Source: Egibacteraceae bacterium (lineage in GTDB: Bacteria > Actinomycetota > Nitriliruptoria > Euzebyales > Egibacteraceae). Taken from it: a stretch of 64,000 nucleotides of DNA. Below the pieces are notes generated by a model. It searched no databases and was not told where the DNA came from. It worked only from the letters and a program-made list of their open reading frames with translations. This document shows, piece after piece, positions 36,063 through 44,103 of this stretch (position 1 is the stretch's first letter; every line of letters starts with the position of its first letter). The stretch spans positions 63,572 to 127,571 of the forward strand of contig JAUJNX010000009.1 of NCBI GenBank assembly GCA_030447925.1, given 5' to 3'. Made by a program: the position numbers and the translations under genes.

Positions 36063-36260
36063 TCAGCCGCCGACGTCGACCAGGCCCTGGCGGACGGCGG
36101 CCACGGTGGCGACGGCGCGGGTGCTGACGCCCAGCTTGCGGTAGATGGACTCGACGTGGCTGCCGACCGTGTGGGGGGACAGCACCAGCTCCGCGGCGAT
36201 CTCGCGGTTGCGGGCGCCGCGGACCAGCAGCGCGCGCACCTCGGTCTCGCTGGCCGGCCG
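36063..36260 (-). pseudogene. LuxR-type regulator, C-terminal HTH remnant
   Basis: Only the DNA-binding domain remains: SETEVRALLVRGARNREIAAELVLSPHTVGSHVESIYRKLGVSTRAVATVAAVRQG then a stop at 36063-36065. Its upstream coding part should lie to the right but is replaced after about 36261 by unrelated coding sequence on the opposite strand. No start codon is present, so it is a 5'-truncated fragment. Convergent with the GHKL-nuclease gene, 15 bases away. Confidence 0.7.
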
Positions 36261-36261
36261 C

Positions 36262-36426
36262 GGCGAGCACGGCGCCGAGGTCGCCCGCGCCTACGCCGCG
36301 CTGCTCCCGGCCCGGTCGGCCCGCGAGGTCCGCGCCCTGCTGCGCGCGACCCTCGACGACGGCACACCCCTGGCCGAGGTGGTCGACACCGGCTTCTTCT
36401 TCCGGGGTCCCGTCGTCGGCCGCTGA
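36262..36426 (+). pseudogene. 3' fragment of an unidentified gene
   Basis: An open frame starting abruptly at the LuxR-remnant junction reads GEHGAEVARAYAALLPARSA, then REVRALLRATLDDGTPLAEV, VDTGFFFRGPVVGR and a stop. The composition is that of a real protein C-terminus, not recognised. Its own 5' part is missing, so it and the LuxR piece were joined by a deletion or inversion. Confidence 0.45.
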
Positions 36427-36468
36427 TCCCGCCCGCCGCTGATCCGGCCTGGGCCCCGGTGCGCCGCG

Positions 36469-37029
36469 TCAGACCTTGGCGGCGGCGGCCGGGGCCTCGG
36501 CCCAGGTGGTCATGTCCAGCGCGAAGACGAGCTCCAGGCCGTCGACCTCGTCGACCTGCTGGCCGATGCGCAGGAAGCCCAGGCGGCGGGCCAGGGCCAG
36601 CGACGCCGTGTTGCCCGGGGAGATCGCGGCGAGGCAGCGGGTCGCCCCGTGCCGCGCGCCCCACTCCAGCAGGCCGCGCACGGCCTCGGTCGCGTAGCCG
36701 TTGCGGCGCTGCGTGCGCCGGACCACGTAACCGATCTCGACCGTGCCCTCCTCGTCGGGCGGGCCGTGGAAGCCGATGCGGCCCACGACCTTCCCGCCGT
36801 TGAGCTGGACCATGGCGCGGAGGAGCCAGGGCTGCTCGGTGGGGTCGGTCTGCAGCTGGCGCCGGCGCATCGCCAGCACGTACTCGTCGCCCGCGAAGTC
36901 CGCGAGGTCCAGCGGCAGCCCCGACAGGGCCCGGGCCGCGTCGCGGTCCTTGTTGATGAGTGCGTCCAGCACGTCGGCGGGGAGCTCGACGAGGCGGAGC
37001 CGTTCGGTGACGACATCGTTGTCCTGCAT
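36469..37029 (-). CDS. GNAT family N-acetyltransferase (RimJ/RimL type)
   Basis: 186 residues from ATG 37029; longer frames upstream are antisense to the Nramp-like gene's promoter. Starts TERLRLVELPADVLDAL, typical of RimL-like enzymes, with acetyl-CoA-binding VEIGYVVRRTQRRNGYATEAVRGLLEWG (the R-R-N-G-Y-A loop) and the C-terminal NTASLALARRLGFLRIGQQVDEVDGLE. The acceptor may be a ribosomal-protein N-terminus or a small amine; cannot be told. Divergent from the transporter gene. Confidence 0.88.
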   Translation of the reverse strand: MQDNDVVTERLRLVELPADVLDALINKDRDAARALSGLPLDLADFAGDEYVLAMRRRQLQTDPTEQPWLLRAMVQLNGGKVVGRIGFHGPPDEEGTVEIGYVVRRTQRRNGYATEAVRGLLEWGARHGATRCLAAISPGNTASLALARRLGFLRIGQQVDEVDGLELVFALDMTTWAEAPAAAAKV

Positions 37030-37126
37030 GCCCCCAGCCTGCCACCTCCGGACCGGCGAATGCGCGGCGGATGTCCATGGCACACTGAATCCCCCCCTGC
37101 TGGTCACGCGGAGCGAGGTGGAGGCC

Positions 37127-38593
37127 ATGGCCCGCCAGGAAGCCGACCGGTCCACGGAGCTCGGGCGCGCCGACGGGGGTGACGAGGCCCTCACCAGGCC
37201 GTTCGCCGCGGCGCACCTGCCCCCGGTGGAGATCCGCGACCTGCCCCCGCCCCAGCCGCTGCGCCGGATCATCGGCCCGGGGATCATCGCCGCCGGCGTC
37301 GGCCTGTCCTCCGGCGAGTTCATCATCTACCCGTTCATCGCCGCCAACGTGGGCCTCACGTTCGTGTGGGCCGCGTTCGTCGGGGCGCTCACCCAGTTCT
37401 TCATCAACATGGAGATCGAGCGCTACACCCTCGCCACCGGTGAGACGGCGCTGACCGGCTTCAGCCGGGGTTGGCGGCACTGGGGCATCTTCTTCGCGGT
37501 CGGGACGCTGCTCGCCAACGTCTGGCCGGGGTGGGCGACCAGCGCCGCGACCGTCCTGACCTACGCGTTCGGCGGCGGGGACCCCAACCTCATCGCCATC
37601 GCGCTCCTGGTGGTCATCGGGGCCGCGCTGACCCTGTCGCCGGTGATCTACCAGACCGTGGAGCGGGCCGAGTACTTCAAGGTCGCCGCCGTCCTGGTGT
37701 TCTTCGCCATCGCGGCCGCGGTCGCGTTCACCGGCGACGCGGTCCGCGAGCTGCCGTCGGCGGTCACCAACTTCGGGCGGCTCCCGACCGAGCTGGGCTT
37801 CGCGCTGGTCCTCAGCGCGTTCGCCTTCGCCGGCGGTGGGGGCGGGCAGAACCTGGTGCAGAGCAACTGGATCCGCGACAAGCGCATGGGCATGGGCGCC
37901 CACGTTCCGCGGCTGGTGTCCCCGATCACCGGGCAGGACCAGGCCGCGCCGGCCACCGGCTACATCTTCCGCCCCGACGAGGACAACCTGGCGCGCTGGC
38001 GCGCGTGGTGGAAGGTCGCCAACCGCGAGCAGTTCCTGACCTTCTTCCTCATCACCGTCCTGACCGTCACGCTGACCTCGCTGCTGGCGGTGTCGACCGT
38101 CTTCGGGCAGGACGTGGCCGACGACGTCACCTTCCTGCAGGCCGAGGGCGAGGCCCTGAACGCCGCGGTGGGCAGCTGGTTCGGCCCGTTCTTCTGGATC
38201 GTCGGGGCCGTGTCGCTGTTCGGGGCGTCGCTGGGGATCCTGGACTACACCGCGCGCCTGGTCGCCGACACGGTGAAGGTGAACTACCTGGGGTCCAGCT
38301 CACGGTGGACCGAGAGCCGCATCTACACCCTGGTGGTGTGGACCATGATCGTCGTCGGGTCGACGGTGCTGCTCGTCGGGTTCGACCAGCCGCTGGTCCT
38401 GCTGGTGATCGCCGCCTCGGTCGGCGGGTTCATGATGTTCGTCTACTCGTTCCTGCTCATCCGGCTCAACCGCCGGGTGCTGCCCGCGCGGATCCGGATC
38501 AGCAACCCGCGGGTCGGGGTGCTGGTCTGGGCCATCCTGCTGTTCGGCGTCCTGTCCGGGGTCACCATCTGGGACCAGCTCTTCGGCAGCTGA
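37127..38593 (+). CDS. Nramp-like transporter lacking canonical metal-binding motifs
   Basis: 488 residues, about 11 membrane segments in the LeuT-like Nramp arrangement: LRRIIGPGIIAAGVGLSSGEFIIYPFIAANVG (TM1) and FAFAGGGGGQNLVQSNWIRDKRMGMG (TM6). In true Nramp proteins TM1 carries DPGN and TM6 MPH, which bind Mn2+/Fe2+; here they read SSGE and GGGGQN. So it belongs to the Nramp superfamily, but its substrate is unlikely to be the standard divalent metals. A long cytoplasmic insert (KRMGMGAHVPRLVSPITGQDQAAP) follows TM6. ATG 37127 after GGTGGAG. Confidence 0.8.
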   Translation: MARQEADRSTELGRADGGDEALTRPFAAAHLPPVEIRDLPPPQPLRRIIGPGIIAAGVGLSSGEFIIYPFIAANVGLTFVWAAFVGALTQFFINMEIERYTLATGETALTGFSRGWRHWGIFFAVGTLLANVWPGWATSAATVLTYAFGGGDPNLIAIALLVVIGAALTLSPVIYQTVERAEYFKVAAVLVFFAIAAAVAFTGDAVRELPSAVTNFGRLPTELGFALVLSAFAFAGGGGGQNLVQSNWIRDKRMGMGAHVPRLVSPITGQDQAAPATGYIFRPDEDNLARWRAWWKVANREQFLTFFLITVLTVTLTSLLAVSTVFGQDVADDVTFLQAEGEALNAAVGSWFGPFFWIVGAVSLFGASLGILDYTARLVADTVKVNYLGSSSRWTESRIYTLVVWTMIVVGSTVLLVGFDQPLVLLVIAASVGGFMMFVYSFLLIRLNRRVLPARIRISNPRVGVLVWAILLFGVLSGVTIWDQLFGS

Positions 38594-38662
38594 CCGCGCG
38601 GTGAGGGGCGGGTGATCCGGGGTAGGTCCCGGGGACCCATCCCCGAGCAGGCAGGAGCGAAC

Positions 38663-38944
38663 GTGGCGCATGTGCACCGCAAGGACCTCGAGGACGCGCT
38701 GTTCGCCGCGGACTACCCGGCGACCCGCGACCAGCTGCTGGAGCTGGCCGAGCGCCACCTGGGCCGCGACGACGTGGTGTCGGCGGTCGCGAGCCTGCCG
38801 CCGGTGGCGTACCGCAGCTTCGACGAGGTGCTGCAGTCGGTGAAGCCGGTGGTCGACACCGCCGTGCGGCCCGAGCCGGACCGCGACGGGCCGCGCACGG
38901 TCCTCGACGAGGCCATGGAGGAGAACGCGCGGCGGTCAGGCTGA
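38663..38944 (+). CDS. DUF2795 domain protein
   Basis: 93 residues from GTG 38663 (CAGGAGCG precedes). VHRKDLEDALFAADYPATRDQLLELAERHLGRDDVVSAVASLPPVAYRSFDEVLQSV matches DUF2795, a small helical domain common in actinobacteria, function unknown; it has a charged C-terminal tail. The 3' end overlaps the convergent DUF72 gene by 9 bases. Confidence 0.75.
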   Translation: MAHVHRKDLEDALFAADYPATRDQLLELAERHLGRDDVVSAVASLPPVAYRSFDEVLQSVKPVVDTAVRPEPDRDGPRTVLDEAMEENARRSG

Positions 38945-39751
38945 GCCCGGCGGCGGCTCCTCCGTCGGCGGCGCCTTCTCCGTCAGGGGGACCTCGGCCG
39001 CGGGGACCCGGGTGGCGGGCAGGCCGCGCGCCGCGGCCAGGAGCCCCAGCTCGCGCGCGTCGCGCAGCGCGCAGGCCAGGGGGTCGTTGTTGAAGTAGAC
39101 GAGCACGTCCTCGGCCGGCCCCCAGGTCGCGGCCAGCTCCTCGAGGCGCTCGGCCAGGACGGCGCGCGGGTAGCACGGGGCGGGGGTGCCCGCCCCCCAG
39201 TGCAGGCGCACGTAGCCCCAGTCCGCGGTGTGCCAGCGCGGGGTGATCCAGGCAGCGTCGCGGTCGGCCAGGCACAGGGCCGCGCCCGCCCGCTCCAACA
39301 CCCGGCGGGTGTCGTCGGTCCACCACGACGCGTGGCGCGGCTCGACCGCGACGCGGACCCCGGCGGGGAACTGCGCCAGGGTCGCGGCCAGCAGGCCGGG
39401 GTCCGCCTGCAGCGTGGGCGGGAGTTGGACCAGGACGGGGCCGAGCCGGTCGCCGAGCGCGGTGGCTCGGTCCATCAGGCGGGCGACCGGCTCGGCGGGG
39501 TCGCGCAGGCGGCGGATGTGGGTGAGGTAGCGGCTGGCCTTGAGGGCCATCAGGAAGCCCGGCGGGGTGCGCTCGCGCCAGGCGGCGAACGTGGCGCGCG
39601 CGGGGAGGCGGTAGAAGCTGGCGTTGAGCTCCGCGGTCGCGAAGTCCGCGGCGTAGCGCGGCAGCCACGAGGATGTCGGCAGGCCGGGTGGGTAGAAGGG
39701 CCCGCGCCAGTCGCGGTACTGCCAGCCGGAGGTCCCGATCCACAGGGTCAT
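38936..39751 (-). CDS. DUF72 domain protein (YecE-like TIM barrel)
   Basis: 271 residues. Strong DUF72 signatures: WIGTSGWQYRDWRGPFYPPGL at the start, FATAELNASFYRLPARATFAAWRERTPPGFLMALKASRYLTH, GPVLVQLPPTLQAD, RVAVEPRHASW and YVRLHWG...VYFNNDPLACALRDA. A TIM-barrel fold; biochemical function not established. ATG 39751 begins directly at the conserved strand. Divergent from the GT9 gene. Confidence 0.92.
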   Translation of the reverse strand: MTLWIGTSGWQYRDWRGPFYPPGLPTSSWLPRYAADFATAELNASFYRLPARATFAAWRERTPPGFLMALKASRYLTHIRRLRDPAEPVARLMDRATALGDRLGPVLVQLPPTLQADPGLLAATLAQFPAGVRVAVEPRHASWWTDDTRRVLERAGAALCLADRDAAWITPRWHTADWGYVRLHWGAGTPAPCYPRAVLAERLEELAATWGPAEDVLVYFNNDPLACALRDARELGLLAAARGLPATRVPAAEVPLTEKAPPTEEPPPGSA

Positions 39752-39752
39752 C

Positions 39753-39770
39753 GCGGGATGGCATACCCGC
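39753..39770. promoter_or_regulatory. inverted repeat in DUF72/GT9 divergent gap
   Basis: GCGGG-N8-CCCGC (GCGGGATGGCATACCCGC) lies in the 41-base intergenic gap, next to the DUF72 start codon. Possible operator or short hairpin. Confidence 0.3.
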
Positions 39771-39792
39771 AGGGGGTCGGACAGGAGCGGGC

Positions 39793-40938
39793 GTGGAGCT
39801 GACGGTGGGGACGGCGGCCGGGACCGCCGCGGGCGGGGTCGTCGAGGCGGGCGGCGGGACGGCCGCCGGGTGGCGGCCCGGGACGCGGGTGCCGGGCGTC
39901 CGGCGGATCGCGGTGCTGCGGGCCAACGGGGTCGGCGACCTGGTCTTCGCCTACCCGGCGCTGACCGCCCTGCGCGGCGCCTACCCCGACGCGGAGCTGA
40001 CCCTGCTGGGGTCGGTGTGGCACCGCGACTTCCTCAGCGGCCGGCCCGGGCCGGTCGACCGCGTCGAGGTGGTGCCCCCGTCGGAGGGCGTGCGCATCGA
40101 CGCCCCGCGCGCGCCCGCAGCGGAGGTGGCGGGCTTCCTCGCCGCGCAGCGGGCGCGCGGCTACGACCTCGCGGTCCAGCTCCACGGGGGCGGGCGCTTC
40201 TCCAACCCGTTCGTCGCCGCGCTGGGCGCCCGCGTGGCGGTCGGCCTGCGCGACGCCGACGTCACCGCCCCTGGACGCCACCGTCCCCTACCGCTACTAC
40301 CAGTACGAACCCATCCGCTTCCTGGAGGTGGTCGGCCTGGCCGGCGCCGCCCCGCCACCCTCGCGCCGCGCCTGGGCCTGCGGCCCGGCGACGTCGCCGA
40401 GGCCGACGGCGTCCTTGCGCGGGTCGGCCCGGGCGGCCCGCTGGTGGCGGTGCACGCGGGGGCGACCGACGGGCGGCGGCGCTGGTCGCCGGAGCGCTTC
40501 GCGGTGGTGGCCGACGCGCTGGCGGCCGCCGGGGCGCGCGTCCTCCTGGTCGGCGCGACCGCCGACGCGCCGCTCACCGCAGCCGTCGCGGCGACGATGC
40601 GCGGGCCGGCGGCGGACCTGGCGGGGACGGTGTCGCTCGGGGGGCTGGCCGGCCTGCTGGCCCGCTGCCGGGTGGTGGTGGGCAACGACTCCGGCCCGCT
40701 GCACCTGGCCGAGGCGGTGGGCGCCGCAACCGTCGGGATCTACTGGTGCGGCAACGTCATCAACGCCGCGCCGCTGACCCGCACCCGCCACCGCATCCAC
40801 GAGTCCTGGCGCCTGGCCTGCCCCGACTGCGGCGCCGACACCATCCGCGAGGGTTGCGCGCACTCGCCGTCCTTCGTCGACGACGTGGACCCGGAACCGG
40901 TCGCCGCGTCGGCGCTGGACCTGCTGGTGGCCGCGTGA
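39793..40938 (+). CDS. glycosyltransferase family 9 protein
   Basis: About 380 residues from GTG 39793 (GACAGGAGCGG precedes). ADP-heptose:LPS-heptosyltransferase-like GT-B fold: VRRIAVLRANGVGDLVFAYPALTALRGAYPDAELTLLG at the N-terminus and GPLVAVHAGATDGRRRWSPERFAVVADAL, VVVGNDSGPLHLAEAVGAATVGIYW at the C-terminus. Ends with a Cys cluster CPDCGADTIREGCAHSP. Between about 40270 and 40355 the sense frame leaves this ORF: PLDATVPYRYYQYEPIRFLEVVGLAGAA is read in another frame, so two compensating 1-base errors are present and the translated middle is wrong. Gram-positive GT9 members act on cell-surface glycans. GTGA overlap with the MOSC gene. Confidence 0.85.
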   Translation: MELTVGTAAGTAAGGVVEAGGGTAAGWRPGTRVPGVRRIAVLRANGVGDLVFAYPALTALRGAYPDAELTLLGSVWHRDFLSGRPGPVDRVEVVPPSEGVRIDAPRAPAAEVAGFLAAQRARGYDLAVQLHGGGRFSNPFVAALGARVAVGLRDADVTAPGRHRPLPLLPVRTHPLPGGGRPGRRRPATLAPRLGLRPGDVAEADGVLARVGPGGPLVAVHAGATDGRRRWSPERFAVVADALAAAGARVLLVGATADAPLTAAVAATMRGPAADLAGTVSLGGLAGLLARCRVVVGNDSGPLHLAEAVGAATVGIYWCGNVINAAPLTRTRHRIHESWRLACPDCGADTIREGCAHSPSFVDDVDPEPVAASALDLLVAA

Positions 40939-41630
40939 CCGGCGGCGTCCAGCGCGTGCTGCGCTACCCCGTCAAGTCCCTCCAGGGCGAGGTGCTGGCT
41001 GCCTGCGCGGTCGGCACCCGCGGCCTCGCCGGGGACCGGGAGTGGGCGGTGGTGACCGACGACGGCGGTCTGGGCAGCGGGAAGACCACCCGGCGGTTCC
41101 GCGCGGTCGAGGGACTGCTGTCGCTGCGCGCGACCCTGGACGGCGACGTGCCGGTGGTCACCCTCCCCGACGGCAGCCGCGTACAAGCCGACGACCCGGA
41201 TGGGCCGGTGCGGCTGTCGGCCGCGCTGGGGCGTCCGGTGCGCCTCGCCCGCGAGGCCAGGGTCGCCCACCACGACGTCGCGCCCGTCCACCTGTGCACC
41301 ACGGCGACCCTGGTGGCACTCGGCGCGCTGGCGGGACCGGAGGCGGCGGATTTCCGCCGCTACCGGCCCAACCTGGTGCTCGACGTGCCCGGCAGCGGCT
41401 ACGTGGAGGACGCCTGGGTGGGCCGCCGCTTGCGCATCGGCGAGGTCGAGCTGGCGGTGACGGACCGCACGCTCCGCTGTGTCATGGTCAACGCGGCCCA
41501 GCGCGGGCTGGACCCCCATGCGGGGCTCCTGCGCGCGCTGGGCGTTCGGGACCTGCGCGCCGGGGTCTACGCCGACGTGGTCGTGCCCGGGGTGGTGCGG
41601 GAGGGCGACACGGTCACCCTGGTCGGCTGA
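40935..41630 (+). CDS. MOSC domain-containing protein
   Basis: 231 residues. N-terminal beta-barrel (VQRVLRYPVKSLQGEVLAACAVGTRGLAGDREWAVVTDDG) and MOSC domain (FRRYRPNLVLDVPG, WVGRRLRIGEVELAVTDRTLRCVMVNAAQRGLDPHAGLLRAL) with the conserved Cys in TLRCVM that would bind sulfide/Mo-cofactor. Related to YcbX/mARC enzymes reducing N-hydroxylated compounds; lacks a ferredoxin domain. GTG 40935 overlaps the GT9 stop. Confidence 0.88.
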   Translation: MTGGVQRVLRYPVKSLQGEVLAACAVGTRGLAGDREWAVVTDDGGLGSGKTTRRFRAVEGLLSLRATLDGDVPVVTLPDGSRVQADDPDGPVRLSAALGRPVRLAREARVAHHDVAPVHLCTTATLVALGALAGPEAADFRRYRPNLVLDVPGSGYVEDAWVGRRLRIGEVELAVTDRTLRCVMVNAAQRGLDPHAGLLRALGVRDLRAGVYADVVVPGVVREGDTVTLVG

Positions 41631-41660
41631 CGTCGCGCCCGCCCGCCCACCCGGCGGGCG

Positions 41661-41789
41661 TCAGTCGTCCTCGGCCTCCTCCTGGGCGTCCTCGGCGTCC
41701 TCCTCGGCCCCGCCACCGCACGCGGTGGCGGTCAGGGCCAGGGCCCCGGTCAGCAGGGCGGCGAGCAGCTTGCGGCGCAGGTCGGTCAT
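41661..41789 (-). CDS. 42-residue acidic lipoprotein
   Basis: MTDLRRKLLAALLTGALALT followed by ATACGGG and an acidic tail AEEDAEDAQEEAEDD. Lipobox LTATAC places the lipid on Cys24, leaving a mature part of 19 residues that is mostly Glu/Asp. AGGAG lies 8 bases before ATG 41789. It begins 9 bases after the stop of the holin-family gene and is probably co-expressed. No family known to me; a surface-anchored charged peptide is all that can be said. Confidence 0.65.
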   Translation of the reverse strand: MTDLRRKLLAALLTGALALTATACGGGAEEDAEDAQEEAEDD

Positions 41790-41798
41790 CGGGCGCTC

Positions 41799-42182
41799 CT
41801 AGCGTTCGTATCGGTCGGGCAGGACGACGTTGAAGGCGAAGCTGGCGAGGCTGACGACGACCGCGCCGAGCAGGGCCGAGCCGAAGCCGTCGACGCGGAA
41901 CGGCAGGCCCAGCTGACCCGCCGCCCAGGAGGTCAGCAGCAGCACCACCGCGTTGACCACGAAGGTGAACAGGCCCAGCGTCAGCAGGAACAGCGGCAGG
42001 GTCACCAGGGTCAGCAGCGGTCGGAGAACCGCGTTCAGCACCCCGAACACCAGCGCGACACCCAGCAGGGTGAGGGCGCGCGCGGTCGGCGTGCCGCCCT
42101 CGACGGCGATCCCGTCGACGAGCAGCTCGGCGATCCACAGGGTCACCGCGGTGACGACCAGGCGGACGAGGAACGCGGTCAC
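41799..42182 (-). CDS. phage holin family (superfamily IV) membrane protein
   Basis: 127 residues with four membrane segments, matching the actinobacterial 4-TMS holin superfamily IV pattern: VRLVVTAVTLWIAELLVDGI, LLGVALVFGVLNAVLRPLLTLVTLPLFLLTLGLFTFVVNAVVLLLTSWAAGQ and FGSALLGAVVVSLASFAFNVVLPD. Despite the family name these are chromosomal proteins of unknown role and there is no phage gene nearby. Upstream partner of the tiny acidic lipoprotein. Confidence 0.85.
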   Translation of the reverse strand: MTAFLVRLVVTAVTLWIAELLVDGIAVEGGTPTARALTLLGVALVFGVLNAVLRPLLTLVTLPLFLLTLGLFTFVVNAVVLLLTSWAAGQLGLPFRVDGFGSALLGAVVVSLASFAFNVVLPDRYER

Positions 42183-42250
42183 GGCGGGGAAGCATGCCAG
42201 ACGTCGCGGCCCTCGCCTACGCTCCGGGTCGTCCGATGGAAGGGGGCTGG

Positions 42251-43132
42251 ATGAGTGCGATCCCCGCGCGTGCGCCGGGCCGGGCGCGCCGGTGGGCAGG
42301 GCCGCGGTCGGAGGTCGCCGACGCGCTGCTGCGCGACCCGCGGGCGGTGGTCGCGGGTGCGCTGGTCGCCGGCTTCGCCCTCATGGCCGTCGCCCCCGCC
42401 CTGTTCACCCGCGGCGACCCGCTGGACTGCACCCTCACGCGATCGCTGGCGGCCCCCGGGCCGGGGTCGTGGTTCGGCCACGACCTCCAGGGCTGCGACC
42501 TGTGGACCCAGGCGGTGTACGGGGCGCGCACCTCGCTGCTGATCGGCGGGCTGGTCGTGGCGGCGGCGGCCGCCATCGGCACAGTGCTCGGCGCCCTGGC
42601 CGGCTATCTGGGCGGGATCCTCGACGTCCTGCTGGCCCGGCTCACCGACCTGTGGCTGTCGATCCCGCTGGTGCTCGGCGGGCTGGTGGTGCTCAGCTTC
42701 GTGGAGCGGCGGGGCGTCGTGCAGGTCGCGCTGGTGCTGGCGGTGCTGGGCTGGCCCCCGATCCTGCGGCTGGTGCGCGCGCAGGTGATGACCGTGAGGA
42801 CCCAGGACCACGTGCTCGCCGCGCGGGCCCTGGGGGCGTCCCCGGCGCGCATCCTGCTCCGCCACGTGCTGCCCAACGCCCTCGGTCCCGTCGTGGTCTA
42901 CAGCGCGGCGTACGCGGGGGTCGCGATCTCGGCGGAGGCGCTGCTGTCCTTTCTGGGCGTCGGCCTCCAGCTCCCGGCGATCTCGTGGGGGATCATGCTG
43001 TCGGAGTCCCGCCTGCGGCTGGCGTCCGCGCCCCACCTGCTCCTGCCGGCGGTGCTGCTGGTCGCCCTGGTGGGCGCGTTCGTCCTGCTGGGCGAGGCGA
43101 CCCGCGCCGCGTCGGACCCGGGGCGGCGATGA
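42251..43132 (+). CDS. oligopeptide/dipeptide-type ABC transporter permease (DppC-like)
   Basis: 293 residues. Six hydrophobic segments; N-terminal OppC-type signature and the permease EAA loop ARALGASPARILLRHVLPNALGPVVVYSA, with SFLGVGLQLPAISWGIMLSE near the C-terminus, typical of OppC/DppC. ATG 42251 follows GAAGGGGGCTGG. It overlaps the DppB-like gene by 4 bases. No solute-binding protein or ATPase gene is adjacent, so substrate (peptide, nickel or other) is unknown. The C-type before B-type order is the reverse of the usual opp operons. Confidence 0.85.
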   Translation: MSAIPARAPGRARRWAGPRSEVADALLRDPRAVVAGALVAGFALMAVAPALFTRGDPLDCTLTRSLAAPGPGSWFGHDLQGCDLWTQAVYGARTSLLIGGLVVAAAAAIGTVLGALAGYLGGILDVLLARLTDLWLSIPLVLGGLVVLSFVERRGVVQVALVLAVLGWPPILRLVRAQVMTVRTQDHVLAARALGASPARILLRHVLPNALGPVVVYSAAYAGVAISAEALLSFLGVGLQLPAISWGIMLSESRLRLASAPHLLLPAVLLVALVGAFVLLGEATRAASDPGRR

Positions 43133-44103
43133 GCGCGGCCGCCTTCGCCGTCCGGCGCCTGTTCCAGGCGGTCCTCACGCTGCTGCTGGCCACCCTGGTC
43201 TTCCAGGGCGCGCTGGAGCTGCTGCCGGGCGACCCGATCCGGGCGCTGTTCGGCCCGCGGCGCCCGGAGCCCGGCCTCTACGCCGCGCTCCAGGCGCGCT
43301 ACGACTTCGACCAGCCGTTCCCGGTGCGCTACGCGGCCTACCTGGGCGACCTGCTTACCGGCGACTGGGGCAGCAGCTTCCCCGGCGGCACCGTGCGCGG
43401 CCACGTCCAGGAGGGCCCGCCCATCATCAGCATCGTCCGGTCCGCGCTGCCTGTCAGCGCGGCGCTGCTGGGCGCGTCGCTGGTGGTGCAGGGCGCGGTC
43501 GGGCTGGTCGCGGGGACCCTGTCGGTGCTCCTGCGGCGCCGGGCCGCGGGCGGCCTGATCTACCTCGCGGCGCTCGGCATGGTCAGCGTGCCGGTGATCG
43601 TCCTGGCCTACGCGTCCCAGGCGCTGTTCGCGGTCGAGCTGCGCTGGCTGCCGGTGACCGGCACCTCCCAGGGGCTGCGCAGCTACGTCCTGCCGGTCCT
43701 GACCCTGGCCGCCGCGTCGGCGGCCTACCTGACCCTGCTGACGCGCTCGGAGCTGCTGGAGCACCTGCGCGCGCGCTGGATCAGGGCGGCGGAGGCCCGC
43801 TCCATCCCCCCGCACCGGATCGTGGGCCTGCACGCACTGCGCGCGTCGCTGGTGCCGCTGGTCACCTTCCTGGGCGCCAACGCCGGCCAGCTGCTCACCG
43901 GGCTGGTGGTGGTCGAGGGCGTGTTCGGCCTCCCCGGGCTGGGCGGGGCGCTGTTCGCGGCCATCCAGGAGCGCGACCCGGCGGTCCTGACCGCGCTGCT
44001 CACGCTGGCGACGGCGGCGGTGATCGCGGCCAACCTCGTCGCCGACCTGCTCCACGCAGCGGTCGACCCGCGCGTCCGCCTGGCCGACCGCTCCCGTCCC
44101 TAG
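43129..44103 (+). CDS. oligopeptide/dipeptide-type ABC transporter permease (DppB-like)
   Basis: 324 residues. N-terminal RRLFQAVLTLLLATLVFQGALELLPGDPIRALFG and YDFDQPFPVRYAAYLGDLLTGDWGSSF are OppB/DppB hallmarks; the EAA loop reads RAAEARSIPPHRIVGLHALRASLVP and the C-terminus VVVEGVFGLPGLGGALFAAIQERD. Pairs with the upstream permease through an ATGA overlap. Ends 4 bases into the convergent VOC gene. Confidence 0.87.
   Translation: MSAAAFAVRRLFQAVLTLLLATLVFQGALELLPGDPIRALFGPRRPEPGLYAALQARYDFDQPFPVRYAAYLGDLLTGDWGSSFPGGTVRGHVQEGPPIISIVRSALPVSAALLGASLVVQGAVGLVAGTLSVLLRRRAAGGLIYLAALGMVSVPVIVLAYASQALFAVELRWLPVTGTSQGLRSYVLPVLTLAAASAAYLTLLTRSELLEHLRARWIRAAEARSIPPHRIVGLHALRASLVPLVTFLGANAGQLLTGLVVVEGVFGLPGLGGALFAAIQERDPAVLTALLTLATAAVIAANLVADLLHAAVDPRVRLADRSRP

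Noticed and set aside
39673..39792. Longer N-terminus of the GT9 protein from 39673
   Set aside because: That stretch is antisense to the DUF72 gene start; GTG 39793 has a Shine-Dalgarno and leaves the divergent gap free.
41799..42182. Prophage remnant suggested by the holin-family protein
   Set aside because: Superfamily IV members are chromosomal membrane proteins in actinobacteria; no lysin, integrase, capsid gene or att-like repeat is nearby.
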